A stretch of 64,000 nucleotides of DNA from DASVRA01 sp036388855 (GCA_036388855.1 DASVRA010000017.1:1-64000), one strand, 5' to 3'. Shown: positions 51,138 through 60,018, counted from the stretch's first letter. Notes: a model not told the origin generated them from the sequence alone. A program made the numbers and translations.

Positions 51138-52213
51138 GCGAGGACGCCGAGGTTCTCGTCCGGCGCGAGGGGGCGTGGGGACTGTTGACGCTGAACCGGC
51201 CGAAGGCGCTGAACGCGCTGACCGAGACCATGTGCCGGCTGATCTCGGACGCCCTGCTGGAGTGGGAGCGGGACGAGGGGGTCGAGGCGGTGCTGATCGA
51301 CCATGCGGGGGAGCGGGGGTTCTGCGCGGGGGGCGACATCCGGCTGGTGCGCGAGAGCGGCATGGGCGACGGCCAGGCGGCGCGGGCCTTCTTCGCGGCC
51401 GAGTACCGGATGAACGAGCTGCTGTTCCGCTATCCCAAGCCGACCGTGGTGGTGATGGACGGGATCACCATGGGCGGCGGCGTGGGGGTGTCGGCGCCGT
51501 GCCGGTATCGGGTGGCGACGGAGCGGACGCTGTGGGCGATGCCGGAGGGGGACATCGGGCTGTATCCGGACGTGGGGGCGGGGTGGCACCTGGCGCGGCT
51601 GCCTGAGGGGGTCGGGAACTGGCTGGCGCTGACGGGCGCGCGGTTGCGGGCCGCGGATTGCGTGAGGTTGGGGATCGCCACACATTTCTTGGAGAGCGAG
51701 CGGGTGGAGGAGGTTAAAGCCAAGCTTCTCTCCAGCCGGGGAGACGGATTAGCCGAAGGCCTGGCGGAGATCTCCGGCGACCCTGGCCAACCCCCGGTCG
51801 AGCCGCACCTGCCTGAAATCGCCCGCTTGTTCACCGCGCCCACGGCCGAGGAGGTTGTGGGGGGGCTGGAGGGGGACGCAGGGGAATGGGCGCGGGGGCA
51901 GCTGGAAGCGGTGCGGCGCAAGTGTCCGATGACGGTGAAGGTGTCGCTGCGGCTGATCGAGGCGGGGGCCAGGCGGGCGAGCTTCGCCGATGAGATGGCG
52001 GCGGAGTATCGGGCATCCGCGCGGATGATCCATCGACACGACTTCATCGAGGGTGTGCGCGCGGTGCTGCTCGACAAGGACGGCAGCCCGCGCTGGGACC
52101 CGGCTTCGCTGGAGGAGGTCAGCGAGGAGATGGTCGAGGCGGTGTTCGCCGAGTTGCCGACGGACGAGGAATGGACGCCGTTTCCTCAGGAGCCGGCGGC
52201 CAGCGCCGCCTGA
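51134..52213 (+). CDS. 3-hydroxyisobutyryl-CoA hydrolase (enoyl-CoA hydratase fold)
   Basis: 359 residues from a GTG overlapping the dehydrogenase stop. The crotonase-fold blocks ALNALTETMCRLI, GFCAGGDIRLV and MGGGVGVSAPCRYRVATERT are present, and the C-terminal half is long (about 350 versus 260 for simple hydratases) with the RFVETL-like region typical of HIBYL-CoA hydrolases (CPMTVKVSLRLIEAG). It frees 3-hydroxyisobutyrate, the substrate of the dehydrogenase encoded at 42.2 kb. Confidence 0.88.
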   Translation: MSEDAEVLVRREGAWGLLTLNRPKALNALTETMCRLISDALLEWERDEGVEAVLIDHAGERGFCAGGDIRLVRESGMGDGQAARAFFAAEYRMNELLFRYPKPTVVVMDGITMGGGVGVSAPCRYRVATERTLWAMPEGDIGLYPDVGAGWHLARLPEGVGNWLALTGARLRAADCVRLGIATHFLESERVEEVKAKLLSSRGDGLAEGLAEISGDPGQPPVEPHLPEIARLFTAPTAEEVVGGLEGDAGEWARGQLEAVRRKCPMTVKVSLRLIEAGARRASFADEMAAEYRASARMIHRHDFIEGVRAVLLDKDGSPRWDPASLEEVSEEMVEAVFAELPTDEEWTPFPQEPAASAA

Positions 52214-52313
52214 GGCCCTTGCGCGACGGGAAAGGCCGGCGCCGCGACGGACGAGCTTGGCGGGTGCGTGACGCTACGGTAAAGCTCGCGCGCCCTTAGC
52301 CGGAGAGCCTCCC

Positions 52314-53093
52314 ATGCGCCGCCTGACCCTCGCGTTCGCCGCCAGCGCCCTGATGCTGGCCGCCTTCGAAGCCTCGGCCCAGGCGGCGCGGTCGGTTGCG
52401 GCGCCGGCGTACGTCGCCGCGGCCGTGGCCGATCCCGGGCGGCCGGCCGAGGATACGGCCCGCGACGCCAACCGCCATCCAGCGGAGCTCGCCGTCTTCG
52501 CCGGCGTGAAGCCCGGCGACACCGTGCTCGACGTGCTCCCCGGTGGCGGCTACTTCACTCGCATCTTCGCCAAGATCGTCGGCCCCACCGGCCGGGTGGT
52601 GGCGGTGGTGCCGTCCGAGATCGCCGGCAAGTACGACTCGGAGAAGAACGCTCGCGCGGCGGCCGCGGCCTATCCGAACGTGATGGTGGCGGTGGAGCCG
52701 CTGCTGCAGGCCCATCCCGAGCACGCCAATGCGGTGGACGTGATCTGGACTTCGCAGAACTACCACGACTTCCACACGCCGCTGCTCGGCTCGCCCGACG
52801 TGGCGGAACTGAACCGCCAGGTCTTCCAGGTGCTGAAGCCCGGCGGCGTCTACATCGTAGTGGACCACGTGGCGCAGGCGGGCTCGGGCGCCCGCGACGC
52901 CGACACCCTGCACCGCATCGACCCGGCGCTGGTGCGCAAGGAGGTGGAGGCGGCGGGCTTCGTCTTCGACGGCGAGAGCAACTTGCTGCGCAACCCGGCG
53001 GATGATCATACGAAACTGGTGTTTGATCCGTCCATCCGGGGGAAGACGGATCAATTCGTGTACCGGTTCAGGAAGCCGGCACGGCCGGGTTGA
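52314..53093 (+). CDS. secreted methyltransferase-like protein
   Basis: 259 residues with a Sec signal peptide (about 1-23, ending ASAQA). The mature part has a class I SAM-methyltransferase pattern: VLDVLPGGGYFTRIFAKIVGPTGRV for the SAM-binding loop, then LLQAHPEHANAVDVIWTSQNYHDF and LKPGGVYIVVDH. SAM is not expected in the periplasm, so this family may use the fold for something else. Similar predicted periplasmic proteins are common in Caulobacterales and Xanthomonads as I recall. Confidence 0.83.
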   Translation: MRRLTLAFAASALMLAAFEASAQAARSVAAPAYVAAAVADPGRPAEDTARDANRHPAELAVFAGVKPGDTVLDVLPGGGYFTRIFAKIVGPTGRVVAVVPSEIAGKYDSEKNARAAAAAYPNVMVAVEPLLQAHPEHANAVDVIWTSQNYHDFHTPLLGSPDVAELNRQVFQVLKPGGVYIVVDHVAQAGSGARDADTLHRIDPALVRKEVEAAGFVFDGESNLLRNPADDHTKLVFDPSIRGKTDQFVYRFRKPARPG

Positions 53094-53176
53094 ACCAAGG
53101 GCGCCTTTCCGGCATAAGCGCCGCCTTCCATTTTCCGGCGGCGCCTGATCGGCGCGCCCCTGCAGGACCACCTTCG

Positions 53177-53359
53177 ATGGCCGTTCCCAAGCGAAAGACC
53201 TCGCCCTCGCGGCGCAACATGCGGCGCTCGCACCACGCGCTCAGCGCCAACACCTATGTCGAGGACAAGGACTCGGGCGAACTGCGCCGGCCGCACCACG
53301 TCGATCTGAAGACGGGGATGTACAAGGGTCGGCAGGTGCTGACGCCGAAGGAGGACTGA
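53177..53359 (+). CDS. rpmF: 50S ribosomal protein L32
   Basis: 60 residues, nearly invariant alphaproteobacterial L32: MAVPKRKTSPSRRNMRRSHHAL at the start and HHVDLKTGMYKGRQVLTPKED at the end. It lacks the zinc-binding Cys residues seen in some L32 proteins, as is normal in this group. Start fixed by homology at the ATG at 53177; an in-frame GTG/ATG at 53090 is not part of it. Here it is separate from plsX, its usual neighbour. Confidence 0.96.
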   Translation: MAVPKRKTSPSRRNMRRSHHALSANTYVEDKDSGELRRPHHVDLKTGMYKGRQVLTPKED

Positions 53360-53422
53360 CGCGCCCCTCAAGCGCCTCTGCGGGCGCCTTGCTCTCTCGC
53401 AAACGCGCGTGCCCTACGCCCG

Positions 53423-53761
53423 CTAGTGCCCCACGTGCGGCTTGCGGTCGTAGTGGCCGTCGCGGAAGCCGGCGAACAGGCGGGCGGTCTGGGGGTGGCC
53501 GATCGGCTCGCCCGTCGGGTCCGGCATCAGGTTCTGTTCGCTGACGTAGGCGACGTAGGCGCTCTGCTCGTTCTCGGCCAGCAGGTGGTAGAAGGGCTGG
53601 TCGCGCGAGGGACGAACGTCCTCGGGGATCGCCTGCCACCATTCCTCGGTGTTGGCGAACTGCGGGTCGACGTCGAAGACCACCCCCCGGAAAGGGAAGA
53701 CCCGGTGGCGGACCACCTGGCCGATGGCGAACTTGGCGTTCCGGCTTTCCATGGCTGGCAT
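53423..53761 (-). CDS. hspQ: heat shock protein HspQ
   Basis: 112-residue HspQ/YccV-like protein that binds hemimethylated DNA in vitro and acts as a Lon/Clp-related specificity factor in enterobacteria. The family block KFAIGQVVRHRVFPFRGVVFDVDPQFANTEEWW and DQPFYHLLAENEQSAYVAYVSEQNL is almost complete. The ATG at 53761 follows GGGGAG at 9 bases; the long upstream extension to 53929 is not family-like. Divergent from the Ppx/GppA gene with a 131-base gap. Confidence 0.93.
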   Translation of the reverse strand: MPAMESRNAKFAIGQVVRHRVFPFRGVVFDVDPQFANTEEWWQAIPEDVRPSRDQPFYHLLAENEQSAYVAYVSEQNLMPDPTGEPIGHPQTARLFAGFRDGHYDRKPHVGH

Positions 53762-53892
53762 GATGCGCGTCTCCCCATGACGGCAGGCTGAATGGGAATG
53801 TTGAGAGTGAGTCAGGCGCTTCCTCAAGTCCCTCGCCCCCGCTACAGTTCGCCGCAACGGAGGGCATGCGCCTTCCACCGACAGGTTGATAG

Positions 53893-54990
53893 ATGTCCGA
53901 GGCCGTTGCGCCGCGGGCGCGGGTTCCACGGCTGCCCGCGTCCGCGCTGAGCGATTCGCGCCCCTATGCGGCGCTCGATCTAGGCACCAACAACTGCCGC
54001 CTGCTGATCGCCCAGCCGGGGGCCGGCGGCATCCGGGTGCTGGAGGCGTATTCGCGGATCGTGCGGCTGGGGCACGGACTGACGCGGACCGGACGGCTCG
54101 ACGACGACGCGATGGAGCGGACCATCACGGCGCTGAAGGTTTGCGCCGAGAAGATCCGCCGCCGGCGCGTCGGGCGGGCGCGGGCGGTGGCCACACAGGC
54201 GTGCCGGCTGGCCTCCAATGGGCGGGAGTTCGTGGAACGGATCGCGGCCGAGACGGGGCTGCGGTTCAAGATCATCACCCCGCGGGAGGAGGCGCGGCTG
54301 TCGGTGGCGGGCTGCATGGCGCTGCTCGATCGGGAGAGCGACGCGGCGCTGGTGATCGACGTGGGCGGAGGATCTACGGAGTTCTCCTGGGTCGATCTGA
54401 CGGCGCTGCACGAGGGGCAGGGACCGCTGAGGATGCACCCGGCGCGCCTGCCGATCCGGGCTTGGCTGTCGATCCCGCTGGGGGTGGTGACGTTGACGGA
54501 CGCCTTTCCGGAGCAGGCGGACCGGCAGGCTTGGTACCGGGCGATGGTGGAGGCGGTGAAGGCGCGGCTGTCGGACTTCAACCATGCGGACGCTATGCGG
54601 CCGGTGTTCCAGGCTAGGCGCGCGCACATGATCGGCACCTCGGGCGCGATCACCAGCCTGGCCGGGCTGCACCTGGGGCTGGACCGCTATGACCGCAACG
54701 TCATCGACGGCATGTGGCTGTCGCCGCAGGAGTGCGACGGAGCGGTGGAGCAGCTGCTCAAGCTCGATCACGCGGAGCGGGCGGCGCAAGGCTGCATCGG
54801 GCCGGACCGGGCGGACTTGGTCGTGGCGGGCGCCGCGATCCTGCAGGCGGCACAGGAATTGTGGCCCTGTGTGCGGGTGCGTGTCGCTGACCGCGGGCTG
54901 CGCGAAGGGTTGCTGATGTCGCTGATGAACGAGCGGCCACAGGGGCGCGCCGGGCGTAAGCGGCGGCGGCGGGGCGGCAACGGACACTGA
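53893..54990 (+). CDS. Ppx/GppA family exopolyphosphatase
   Basis: 365 residues. The actin-like ATPase fold has phosphate loops ALDLGTNNCRLLIAQP and VIDVGGGSTEFSWV. It hydrolyses polyphosphate or pppGpp; which one cannot be decided. In Caulobacterales a gene of this type lies upstream of the 23S rRNA methyltransferase rlmE, as here (with ohr in between). The C-terminal end is basic (RKRRRRGGNGH). Confidence 0.9.
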   Translation: MSEAVAPRARVPRLPASALSDSRPYAALDLGTNNCRLLIAQPGAGGIRVLEAYSRIVRLGHGLTRTGRLDDDAMERTITALKVCAEKIRRRRVGRARAVATQACRLASNGREFVERIAAETGLRFKIITPREEARLSVAGCMALLDRESDAALVIDVGGGSTEFSWVDLTALHEGQGPLRMHPARLPIRAWLSIPLGVVTLTDAFPEQADRQAWYRAMVEAVKARLSDFNHADAMRPVFQARRAHMIGTSGAITSLAGLHLGLDRYDRNVIDGMWLSPQECDGAVEQLLKLDHAERAAQGCIGPDRADLVVAGAAILQAAQELWPCVRVRVADRGLREGLLMSLMNERPQGRAGRKRRRRGGNGH

Positions 54991-55003
54991 CGAGGAGACG
55001 GCG

Positions 55004-55420
55004 ATGAAGGTGCTCTACCAGACCGAGGCGACCACCACCGGAGGCGGGCGCGACGGCGGCCACGGGTCGGTCAAGGACGAGGGGCTGACGGTGGAGTTCT
55101 CCACGCCTGGCGCGGGGCGGCCGGGCAACAACCCCGAGCAGCTGGTGGCGCTGGGATACTCGGCTTGTTTTTCGGGCGCTTTGCACGCGGTGGCGCGGCG
55201 GCGGGGGATGAAGCTGGAGAACCCATCGGTGACGGTGCGCGCGGCGCTGGGGCAGGACGAGGCCAGCAACTTCGGGCTGGAGTTTGAAGTCGACACGGTG
55301 CTGCCGGGGCTGAGCGACGAGCAAGCCCAGGAGCTGACCGAGGCGGCGCACCAGGTTTGCCCGTATTCGCGCGGGTTCGCGCATGGGGCGCCGGTGAAGG
55401 TCTCGGGCCGCGGCGGCTGA
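55004..55420 (+). CDS. ohr: organic hydroperoxide resistance protein Ohr
   Basis: 138-residue OsmC/Ohr-fold thiol peroxidase. The two redox Cys lie in NPEQLVALGYSACFSGAL and HQVCPYSRGF, the Ohr arrangement, with the start YQTEATTTGGGRDG. It shares its last base with the rlmE start (TGATG). No MarR-type OhrR regulator is next to it. Confidence 0.93.
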   Translation: MKVLYQTEATTTGGGRDGGHGSVKDEGLTVEFSTPGAGRPGNNPEQLVALGYSACFSGALHAVARRRGMKLENPSVTVRAALGQDEASNFGLEFEVDTVLPGLSDEQAQELTEAAHQVCPYSRGFAHGAPVKVSGRGG

Positions 55421-56127
55421 TGAGCGACGAAGGCCCCCGCCGCCTGGTCCGTCCGCCGATGCGGGGGCAGGAAGGCGGCCGGGGCGCGCCGGCGAGGCTG
55501 AAGACGGCAAAGAAGCACACGCCCTCCTCGCAGGCGTGGCTGGAGCGGCAGGTCAACGACCCTTATGCGGCCGAGGCGCGGGCCAAGGGCTATCGCTCGC
55601 GCGCGGCGTTCAAGCTGATCGAGATCGACGATCGGTTCCGGCTGCTGCGGAAGGGTGCGCGGGTGGTCGACCTCGGCTGCGCGCCGGGCGGATGGGTGCA
55701 GGTGGCGCTGGAGCGCGGCGCGGGCGCCGTGGCGGGCATCGACCTGTTGCCGGTGGAGCCGATCGCTGGCGCCGAACTGCTGGAGATGGACTTCACCGAA
55801 CCAGACGCCGAGCCGCGCCTGATCGCGGCGCTCGGCGGGGCGCCTGACCTGATCCTGTCGGACATGGCCCCGAACACCATCGGCCATCGCCAGACCGATC
55901 ATCTGCGCATCATGGGCTTGATCGAAGCCGCCGCGGAGTTCGCCATCACCCAACTCAAGCCCGGCGGCGCCTTCGTCACTAAGACCTTTCAGGGCGGGGA
56001 GTCGGCGGAGGTGATGGCTCGGCTCAAGCGTGCGTTCGCCCAGGTGAAGCACGCCAAGCCGAAATCAAGCCGCGTGGACAGCTCGGAAGTGTATTGGGTA
56101 GCGACCGGGCTGCGTCAGAGCCGATAG
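55420..56127 (+). CDS. rlmE: 23S rRNA (U2552) ribose methyltransferase RlmE
   Basis: 235 residues, RrmJ/FtsJ family. The SAM loop VVDLGCAPGGW and the catalytic tetrad K-D-K-E are visible: Lys in RAAFKLIEID, Asp in DLILSDMAPN, Lys in FVTKTFQGG and Glu in SSEVYWVA. The ATG at 55420 overlaps the ohr stop. The N-terminal about 40 residues (Arg/Pro-rich) extend past the core. The 3' end overlaps the opposite-strand vapC gene by 13 bases. Confidence 0.95.
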   Translation: MSDEGPRRLVRPPMRGQEGGRGAPARLKTAKKHTPSSQAWLERQVNDPYAAEARAKGYRSRAAFKLIEIDDRFRLLRKGARVVDLGCAPGGWVQVALERGAGAVAGIDLLPVEPIAGAELLEMDFTEPDAEPRLIAALGGAPDLILSDMAPNTIGHRQTDHLRIMGLIEAAAEFAITQLKPGGAFVTKTFQGGESAEVMARLKRAFAQVKHAKPKSSRVDSSEVYWVATGLRQSR

Positions 56128-56474
56128 GGCACCTGCGCGAGCGCGTCGCCGTGGAAGTCCTTGGCGTCCCGGGTCAACAGAGTTCGGCCGGTGACACGCG
56201 CGGAGGCGAGCACGATGGCGTCAGCGAACTTCAGGCGCATGTCGCGGCGAACTCGCGCCGCCTCATCGGCGATCTGCTCATCGAGCTGAACCAGGTGAAA
56301 CCGCTCCAGCAGCCTGAGCGCCAGACGCTCCATGCCTGGCTGCGCGCCGGCGAGGAATTCGATGCGCGTGACGATGCTGATGGCGCTGTCGTCGTAGAGG
56401 CGAAGAACGTCCTTCGCCGCCGCGATCCCGATGCTGTGATCGATGAGGATGTTGGTGTCGAAGAGGACCCTCAC
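56115..56474 (-). CDS. vapC: VapC-type toxin, PIN-domain ribonuclease
   Basis: 119 residues from a GTG at 56474 overlapping the antitoxin stop (GTGA). The PIN acidic residues are all there: LFDTNILID, TRIEFLAG, KFADAIVLASA and LLTRDAKDF. Cleaves RNA unless bound by the antitoxin. A longer frame to 56519 runs through the antitoxin gene and is not used. Confidence 0.9.
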   Translation of the reverse strand: MRVLFDTNILIDHSIGIAAAKDVLRLYDDSAISIVTRIEFLAGAQPGMERLALRLLERFHLVQLDEQIADEAARVRRDMRLKFADAIVLASARVTGRTLLTRDAKDFHGDALAQVPYRL

Positions 56475-56686
56475 CAGTCGTCCCGGAGGCGCCGCTGAAA
56501 CTCGACGCTGTCTTCGCACATGCCCTTGAAGGCGCCGAAGGTCTCCTCGAGAACGTCGCGCCGGCGGTCCTGGATCAACTTGGTCACGGCCTCGCGAATG
56601 ATCGCGGCGCGCGACACCTTCTCCTGGCGGCTGAGTTCGGTAAGGGCCGCCATCTGATCGGCGGGAATGTCGACGAGGGTTCGCAT
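56471..56686 (-). CDS. vapB: VapB-type antitoxin, ribbon-helix-helix
   Basis: 71 residues starting MRTLVDIPADQ, then LTELSRQEKVSRAAIIREAVTKLI, the ribbon-helix-helix (CopG-like) DNA-binding pattern; the C-terminal half (ETFGAFKGMCEDS) would wrap the toxin. First gene of the pair, overlapping vapC by 4 bases. It lies just behind a perfect palindrome (56695-56713) that is the likely operator. Confidence 0.88.
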   Translation of the reverse strand: MRTLVDIPADQMAALTELSRQEKVSRAAIIREAVTKLIQDRRRDVLEETFGAFKGMCEDSVEFQRRLRDDW

Positions 56687-56694
56687 GTCCGACT

Positions 56695-56713
56695 GATATA
56701 CTACCTGTATATC
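56695..56713 (-). promoter_or_regulatory. palindromic operator of vapBC
   Basis: GATATAC-TACCT-GTATATC: perfect 7-base inverted repeat, an AT-rich island in GC-rich DNA, 8 bases before the vapB ATG. Ribbon-helix-helix antitoxins usually bind such sites and repress their own operon. Confidence 0.7.
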
Positions 56714-56786
56714 ATGTCGTCCATGGGTCGGCCCTAGCGCCAACGCCGCCCCTCCGCTATAGCGCGCCCGCAAAACGGAGACTCCG

Positions 56787-58250
56787 ATGGAGATTCGCGA
56801 AGGGCTCACCTTCGACGACGTTTTGCTGCAGCCGGGCCGTTCGGAAGTGATGCCGGGGCAGGTTTCGACCGCCACGCGGCTGACCAAATCGATCGAGCTG
56901 AACATCCCGATCCTGTCGGCGGCCATGGACACGGTGACCGAGAGCCGGCTCGCCATCGCCATGGCCCAGGCCGGCGGCATGGGCGTGCTCCACCGCAACA
57001 TGGACCCCGAGGCCCAGGCCGAGATGGTGCGCGAGGTGAAGCGCTATGAGAGCGGCATGGTGATCAACCCGCTGACCATCGGGCCCGACACGCCGCTCGG
57101 CGAAGTGCGCGCGATCACCCGGCGGCGGAAGATCTCCGGCTTTCCGGTGGTGGACGCGGAGGGCAAGCTCTGCGGCATCCTCACCAACCGCGACATGCGC
57201 TTCGAGGCGGATGACGCCAAGCCCGCGTCGCAGATCATGACCCGCGACGGGCTGATCACAGTGAAGGAAGGGGCGACCCAGGCGGAGGCGCAGGCCCTGC
57301 TCCGACGCCACAAGATCGAGCGGCTGATCGTGGTCGACGACGACAACCGCGCCGTTGGCCTCATCACCGTCAAGGATATGGAGAAGGCGCAGGCGCACCC
57401 GCTGTCGGCCAAGGACGAGCAGGGGCGGCTAAGGGTTGGCGCCGCTTCGACCGTGGGCGACCACGGCTTCGAGCGGTCGATGCAGCTGGTGGACGCCGGC
57501 GTGGACGTGGTGGTGATCGACACCGCCCACGGGCACTCGGTGCAGGTCTCCGAGGCGGTGTCGCGGATCAAGCGCGAGAACAACCGCGTGCAGATCGTCG
57601 CCGGCAACGTGGCCACCTACGAGGCGGCGCAGGCGCTGATCGACGCGGGCGCGGACGCGGTGAAGGTGGGGATCGGGCCCGGCTCGATCTGCACCACCCG
57701 GATCGTGGCGGGGGTGGGGGTGCCGCAGCTGACGGCGGTGTCGGACGCGGTGCGGGCGGCGGAGCGCTCGGGCGTGCCGGTGATCGCGGACGGCGGGATC
57801 AAGTACTCCGGCGATCTGGCCAAGGCGATCGCGGCGGGCGCTTCGGTGGCGATGATGGGCTCGATGTTCGCCGGCACCGACGAGGCGCCGGGAGAGGTGT
57901 TCCTCTACCAGGGCCGCTCCTACAAATCCTACCGCGGCATGGGCTCGGTCGGCGCGATGGCACTGGGTTCGGCCGACCGCTACTTCCAGAAGGAGGTGTC
58001 GGATGCGCTAAAGCTGGTGCCCGAGGGGGTGGAGGGCCAGGTGCCCTACAAGGGCCCGCTCAGCGCCATCCTGCACCAGCTGGTCGGCGGCCTGCGCGCG
58101 GCCATGGGCTATGTCGGCGCGGCCGACATCCCGACGTACCAGACCAGTGCCCGGTTCATCCGCATCACCGGCGCCGGCCTGCGCGAGAGCCACGTCCACG
58201 ACGTGATGATCACCCGCGAGGCGCCGAATTACCCGAGCCAGGGCGCGTGA
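56787..58250 (+). CDS. guaB: inosine-5'-monophosphate dehydrogenase GuaB
   Basis: Oxidises IMP to XMP, first step to GMP. 487 residues: catalytic barrel with two CBS domains inserted (about 95-205). The active-site loop GPGSICTTRIVAGVG holds the catalytic Cys near 298. GCTATAG at 56754-56760 may be a -10 element. The following gene could start within its stop (GTGA). Confidence 0.96.
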   Translation: MEIREGLTFDDVLLQPGRSEVMPGQVSTATRLTKSIELNIPILSAAMDTVTESRLAIAMAQAGGMGVLHRNMDPEAQAEMVREVKRYESGMVINPLTIGPDTPLGEVRAITRRRKISGFPVVDAEGKLCGILTNRDMRFEADDAKPASQIMTRDGLITVKEGATQAEAQALLRRHKIERLIVVDDDNRAVGLITVKDMEKAQAHPLSAKDEQGRLRVGAASTVGDHGFERSMQLVDAGVDVVVIDTAHGHSVQVSEAVSRIKRENNRVQIVAGNVATYEAAQALIDAGADAVKVGIGPGSICTTRIVAGVGVPQLTAVSDAVRAAERSGVPVIADGGIKYSGDLAKAIAAGASVAMMGSMFAGTDEAPGEVFLYQGRSYKSYRGMGSVGAMALGSADRYFQKEVSDALKLVPEGVEGQVPYKGPLSAILHQLVGGLRAAMGYVGAADIPTYQTSARFIRITGAGLRESHVHDVMITREAPNYPSQGA

Positions 58251-58309
58251 ATCCCGCTGAACAACCTCCAACCTTAGGCCACAACGCAGTCGTGGTAGGC
58301 GGGGACATC

Positions 58310-58708
58310 ATGTTGTCTCAACACCTGGAACTGCTGATGCTGCTGCTGGCGGTGCTGATCGGCGTGGTGCAGATCGCCTGGGCCGCCATCGCCGCGCGCC
58401 GCCAGCAGGGGTTGGAATGGGCGCGTGGTCCGCGCGACGAGCCGCGGCCGGCGACAGGCGCGGCCGCGCGGCTGGAGCGCGCGTTCGCCAATTTCCAGGA
58501 GACCTTCCCGCTGTTCGCCGCGTCGGTGCTGGTGGTGATTGCGCTGGACGAGACGGGGCGGCTCAGCGCGTGGGGCTCGATTGCCTATGTGCTGGCGCGG
58601 ATCGCCTATGTCCCGCTGTATGCGGCGGGCGTGCCGAGGGTCCGCTCGCTGGTCTGGTTCATCGGCTTCCTGGGCCTGCTGATGGTCTGGGCGGAGGCGT
58701 TCGTCTGA
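58310..58708 (+). CDS. MAPEG family membrane protein
   Basis: 132 residues with four hydrophobic segments in MAPEG layout and the motif RLERAFANFQETFPLFAASVLV near 55-75. Eukaryotic relatives are microsomal glutathione transferases; bacterial members are poorly characterised. The ATG at 58310 puts a membrane segment near the start as usual. A GTG at 58247 overlapping the guaB stop would add 21 residues and cannot be excluded. Confidence 0.85.
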   Translation: MLSQHLELLMLLLAVLIGVVQIAWAAIAARRQQGLEWARGPRDEPRPATGAAARLERAFANFQETFPLFAASVLVVIALDETGRLSAWGSIAYVLARIAYVPLYAAGVPRVRSLVWFIGFLGLLMVWAEAFV

Positions 58709-58712
58709 GGCC

Positions 58713-60011
58713 TTGACCCCCTCCGCCCGCCTCGCCGCCGCGATCGACGTCCTCACCGCCATCGACGAGCGCCACAAGCCCGCGCGGCTGGCGCTGAAGG
58801 AGTGGGGCGAGCGCGCCCGCTACGCCGGTTCGGGCGACCGGGCGTGGGTGTCGGGACTGGTGCTGGACGCGCTCAGAAAGCGACGCTCGCTTGCGGCCCG
58901 AATGGGCGAAGAGGCGCCCCGTGTTCTGGCGCTCGCGGGACTGCACTTCGCCTGGGGCTGGAGCACGGAGGATATCGCCGCCGCGGCGGCGGGACAGCCG
59001 CATGGGCCGGGCGCGCTCAGCGTCGCGGAGGCGGCGGCTCTCTCCAAGGATGCCGCGCCGGAGGCGCGGCCGCCTCCCGTATCGGGTGACTATCCGGACT
59101 GGCTGGAAGAGCCGTTCGCCCGCGTGTTTGGTGAGGCGCGGGCGGAGGAGGGCAGGGCGCTGGCGCGGCGGGCGCCGGTGGACCTCCGCGTCAACACATT
59201 GAAGGCAGACCGGGAGAAGGTGCTTAGGGCGCTGGAGCCGATGGGAGCGCATACTTCTCCCTGGCTCATGAACGCGCTGCGCATCGAGGCGCCGGAGGCG
59301 CACCGGCGGGCGGCGGCGGTGGAGAGCCATCCGACCTTCGAGAAGGGCTGGTTCGAGGTGCAGGACCAGGGCTCGCAGATCGCCGCGGCGGCGGCGGGCC
59401 AGGTCGCGCACAAGCAGGTGCTGGACTTCTGCGCCGGGGGCGGGGGCAAGACCCTGGCGCTGGCGGCGGCGATGGGCAACTCCGGTCAGCTCTACGCCTA
59501 CGATATCGACCAGAAGCGACTGTCGGAGGCGGTGCGCCGCGCCCGGCGCGCGGGCGTGCGCAACCTGCAGGTCCGCCCGCCCAGCGGCCCTGAGCCGCTG
59601 AAGGGACTGGAGGGGCGGATGGACGTGGTGTTCGTCGACGCCCCCTGCACCGGCACGGGCACCTGGCGCCGCCACCCGGACGCCAAGTGGCGGCTGACGC
59701 CGGCGGCGCTGGAGCGGCGCATGGCGGAGCAGGACGCGCTGCTCGCCACCGCGCCGGCTTACCTGAAGCCAGGCGGGCGGCTCGTCTATGTCACGTGTTC
59801 GGTGCTGATGGAGGAGAATGAGGATCGTCTGGCGGACCTCTCCGGGTTACGAGTGGTTCCGGTGCTGGAGGCGCTGACGGCCTCGGAGCTTGCCACGCCT
59901 GAAGGACTCGATCACCTCCGCCCTCACATGACGTCAGGCGGTCAGCTCCGCCTCACCCCCGCACGCACGCAGACGGACGGGTTCTTCGTGGCGGTGCTGG
60001 AGAAGGCCTGA
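58713..60011 (+). CDS. RsmB-like 16S rRNA m5C methyltransferase
   Basis: 432 residues. An N-terminal NusB-like/linker region is followed by a SAM methyltransferase domain: DFCAGGGGKTLALAAAM, YDIDQKRLSEAVRRARR, the catalytic Cys in DAPCTGTGTWRRHPDAKW and the second Cys in YVTCSVL. Start is a TTG at 58713, with CTGAGG just upstream. RsmB/RsmF subtype not certain. Follows the MAPEG gene by 4 bases. Confidence 0.92.
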   Translation: MTPSARLAAAIDVLTAIDERHKPARLALKEWGERARYAGSGDRAWVSGLVLDALRKRRSLAARMGEEAPRVLALAGLHFAWGWSTEDIAAAAAGQPHGPGALSVAEAAALSKDAAPEARPPPVSGDYPDWLEEPFARVFGEARAEEGRALARRAPVDLRVNTLKADREKVLRALEPMGAHTSPWLMNALRIEAPEAHRRAAAVESHPTFEKGWFEVQDQGSQIAAAAAGQVAHKQVLDFCAGGGGKTLALAAAMGNSGQLYAYDIDQKRLSEAVRRARRAGVRNLQVRPPSGPEPLKGLEGRMDVVFVDAPCTGTGTWRRHPDAKWRLTPAALERRMAEQDALLATAPAYLKPGGRLVYVTCSVLMEENEDRLADLSGLRVVPVLEALTASELATPEGLDHLRPHMTSGGQLRLTPARTQTDGFFVAVLEKA

Positions 60012-60018
60012 ACCCGAT

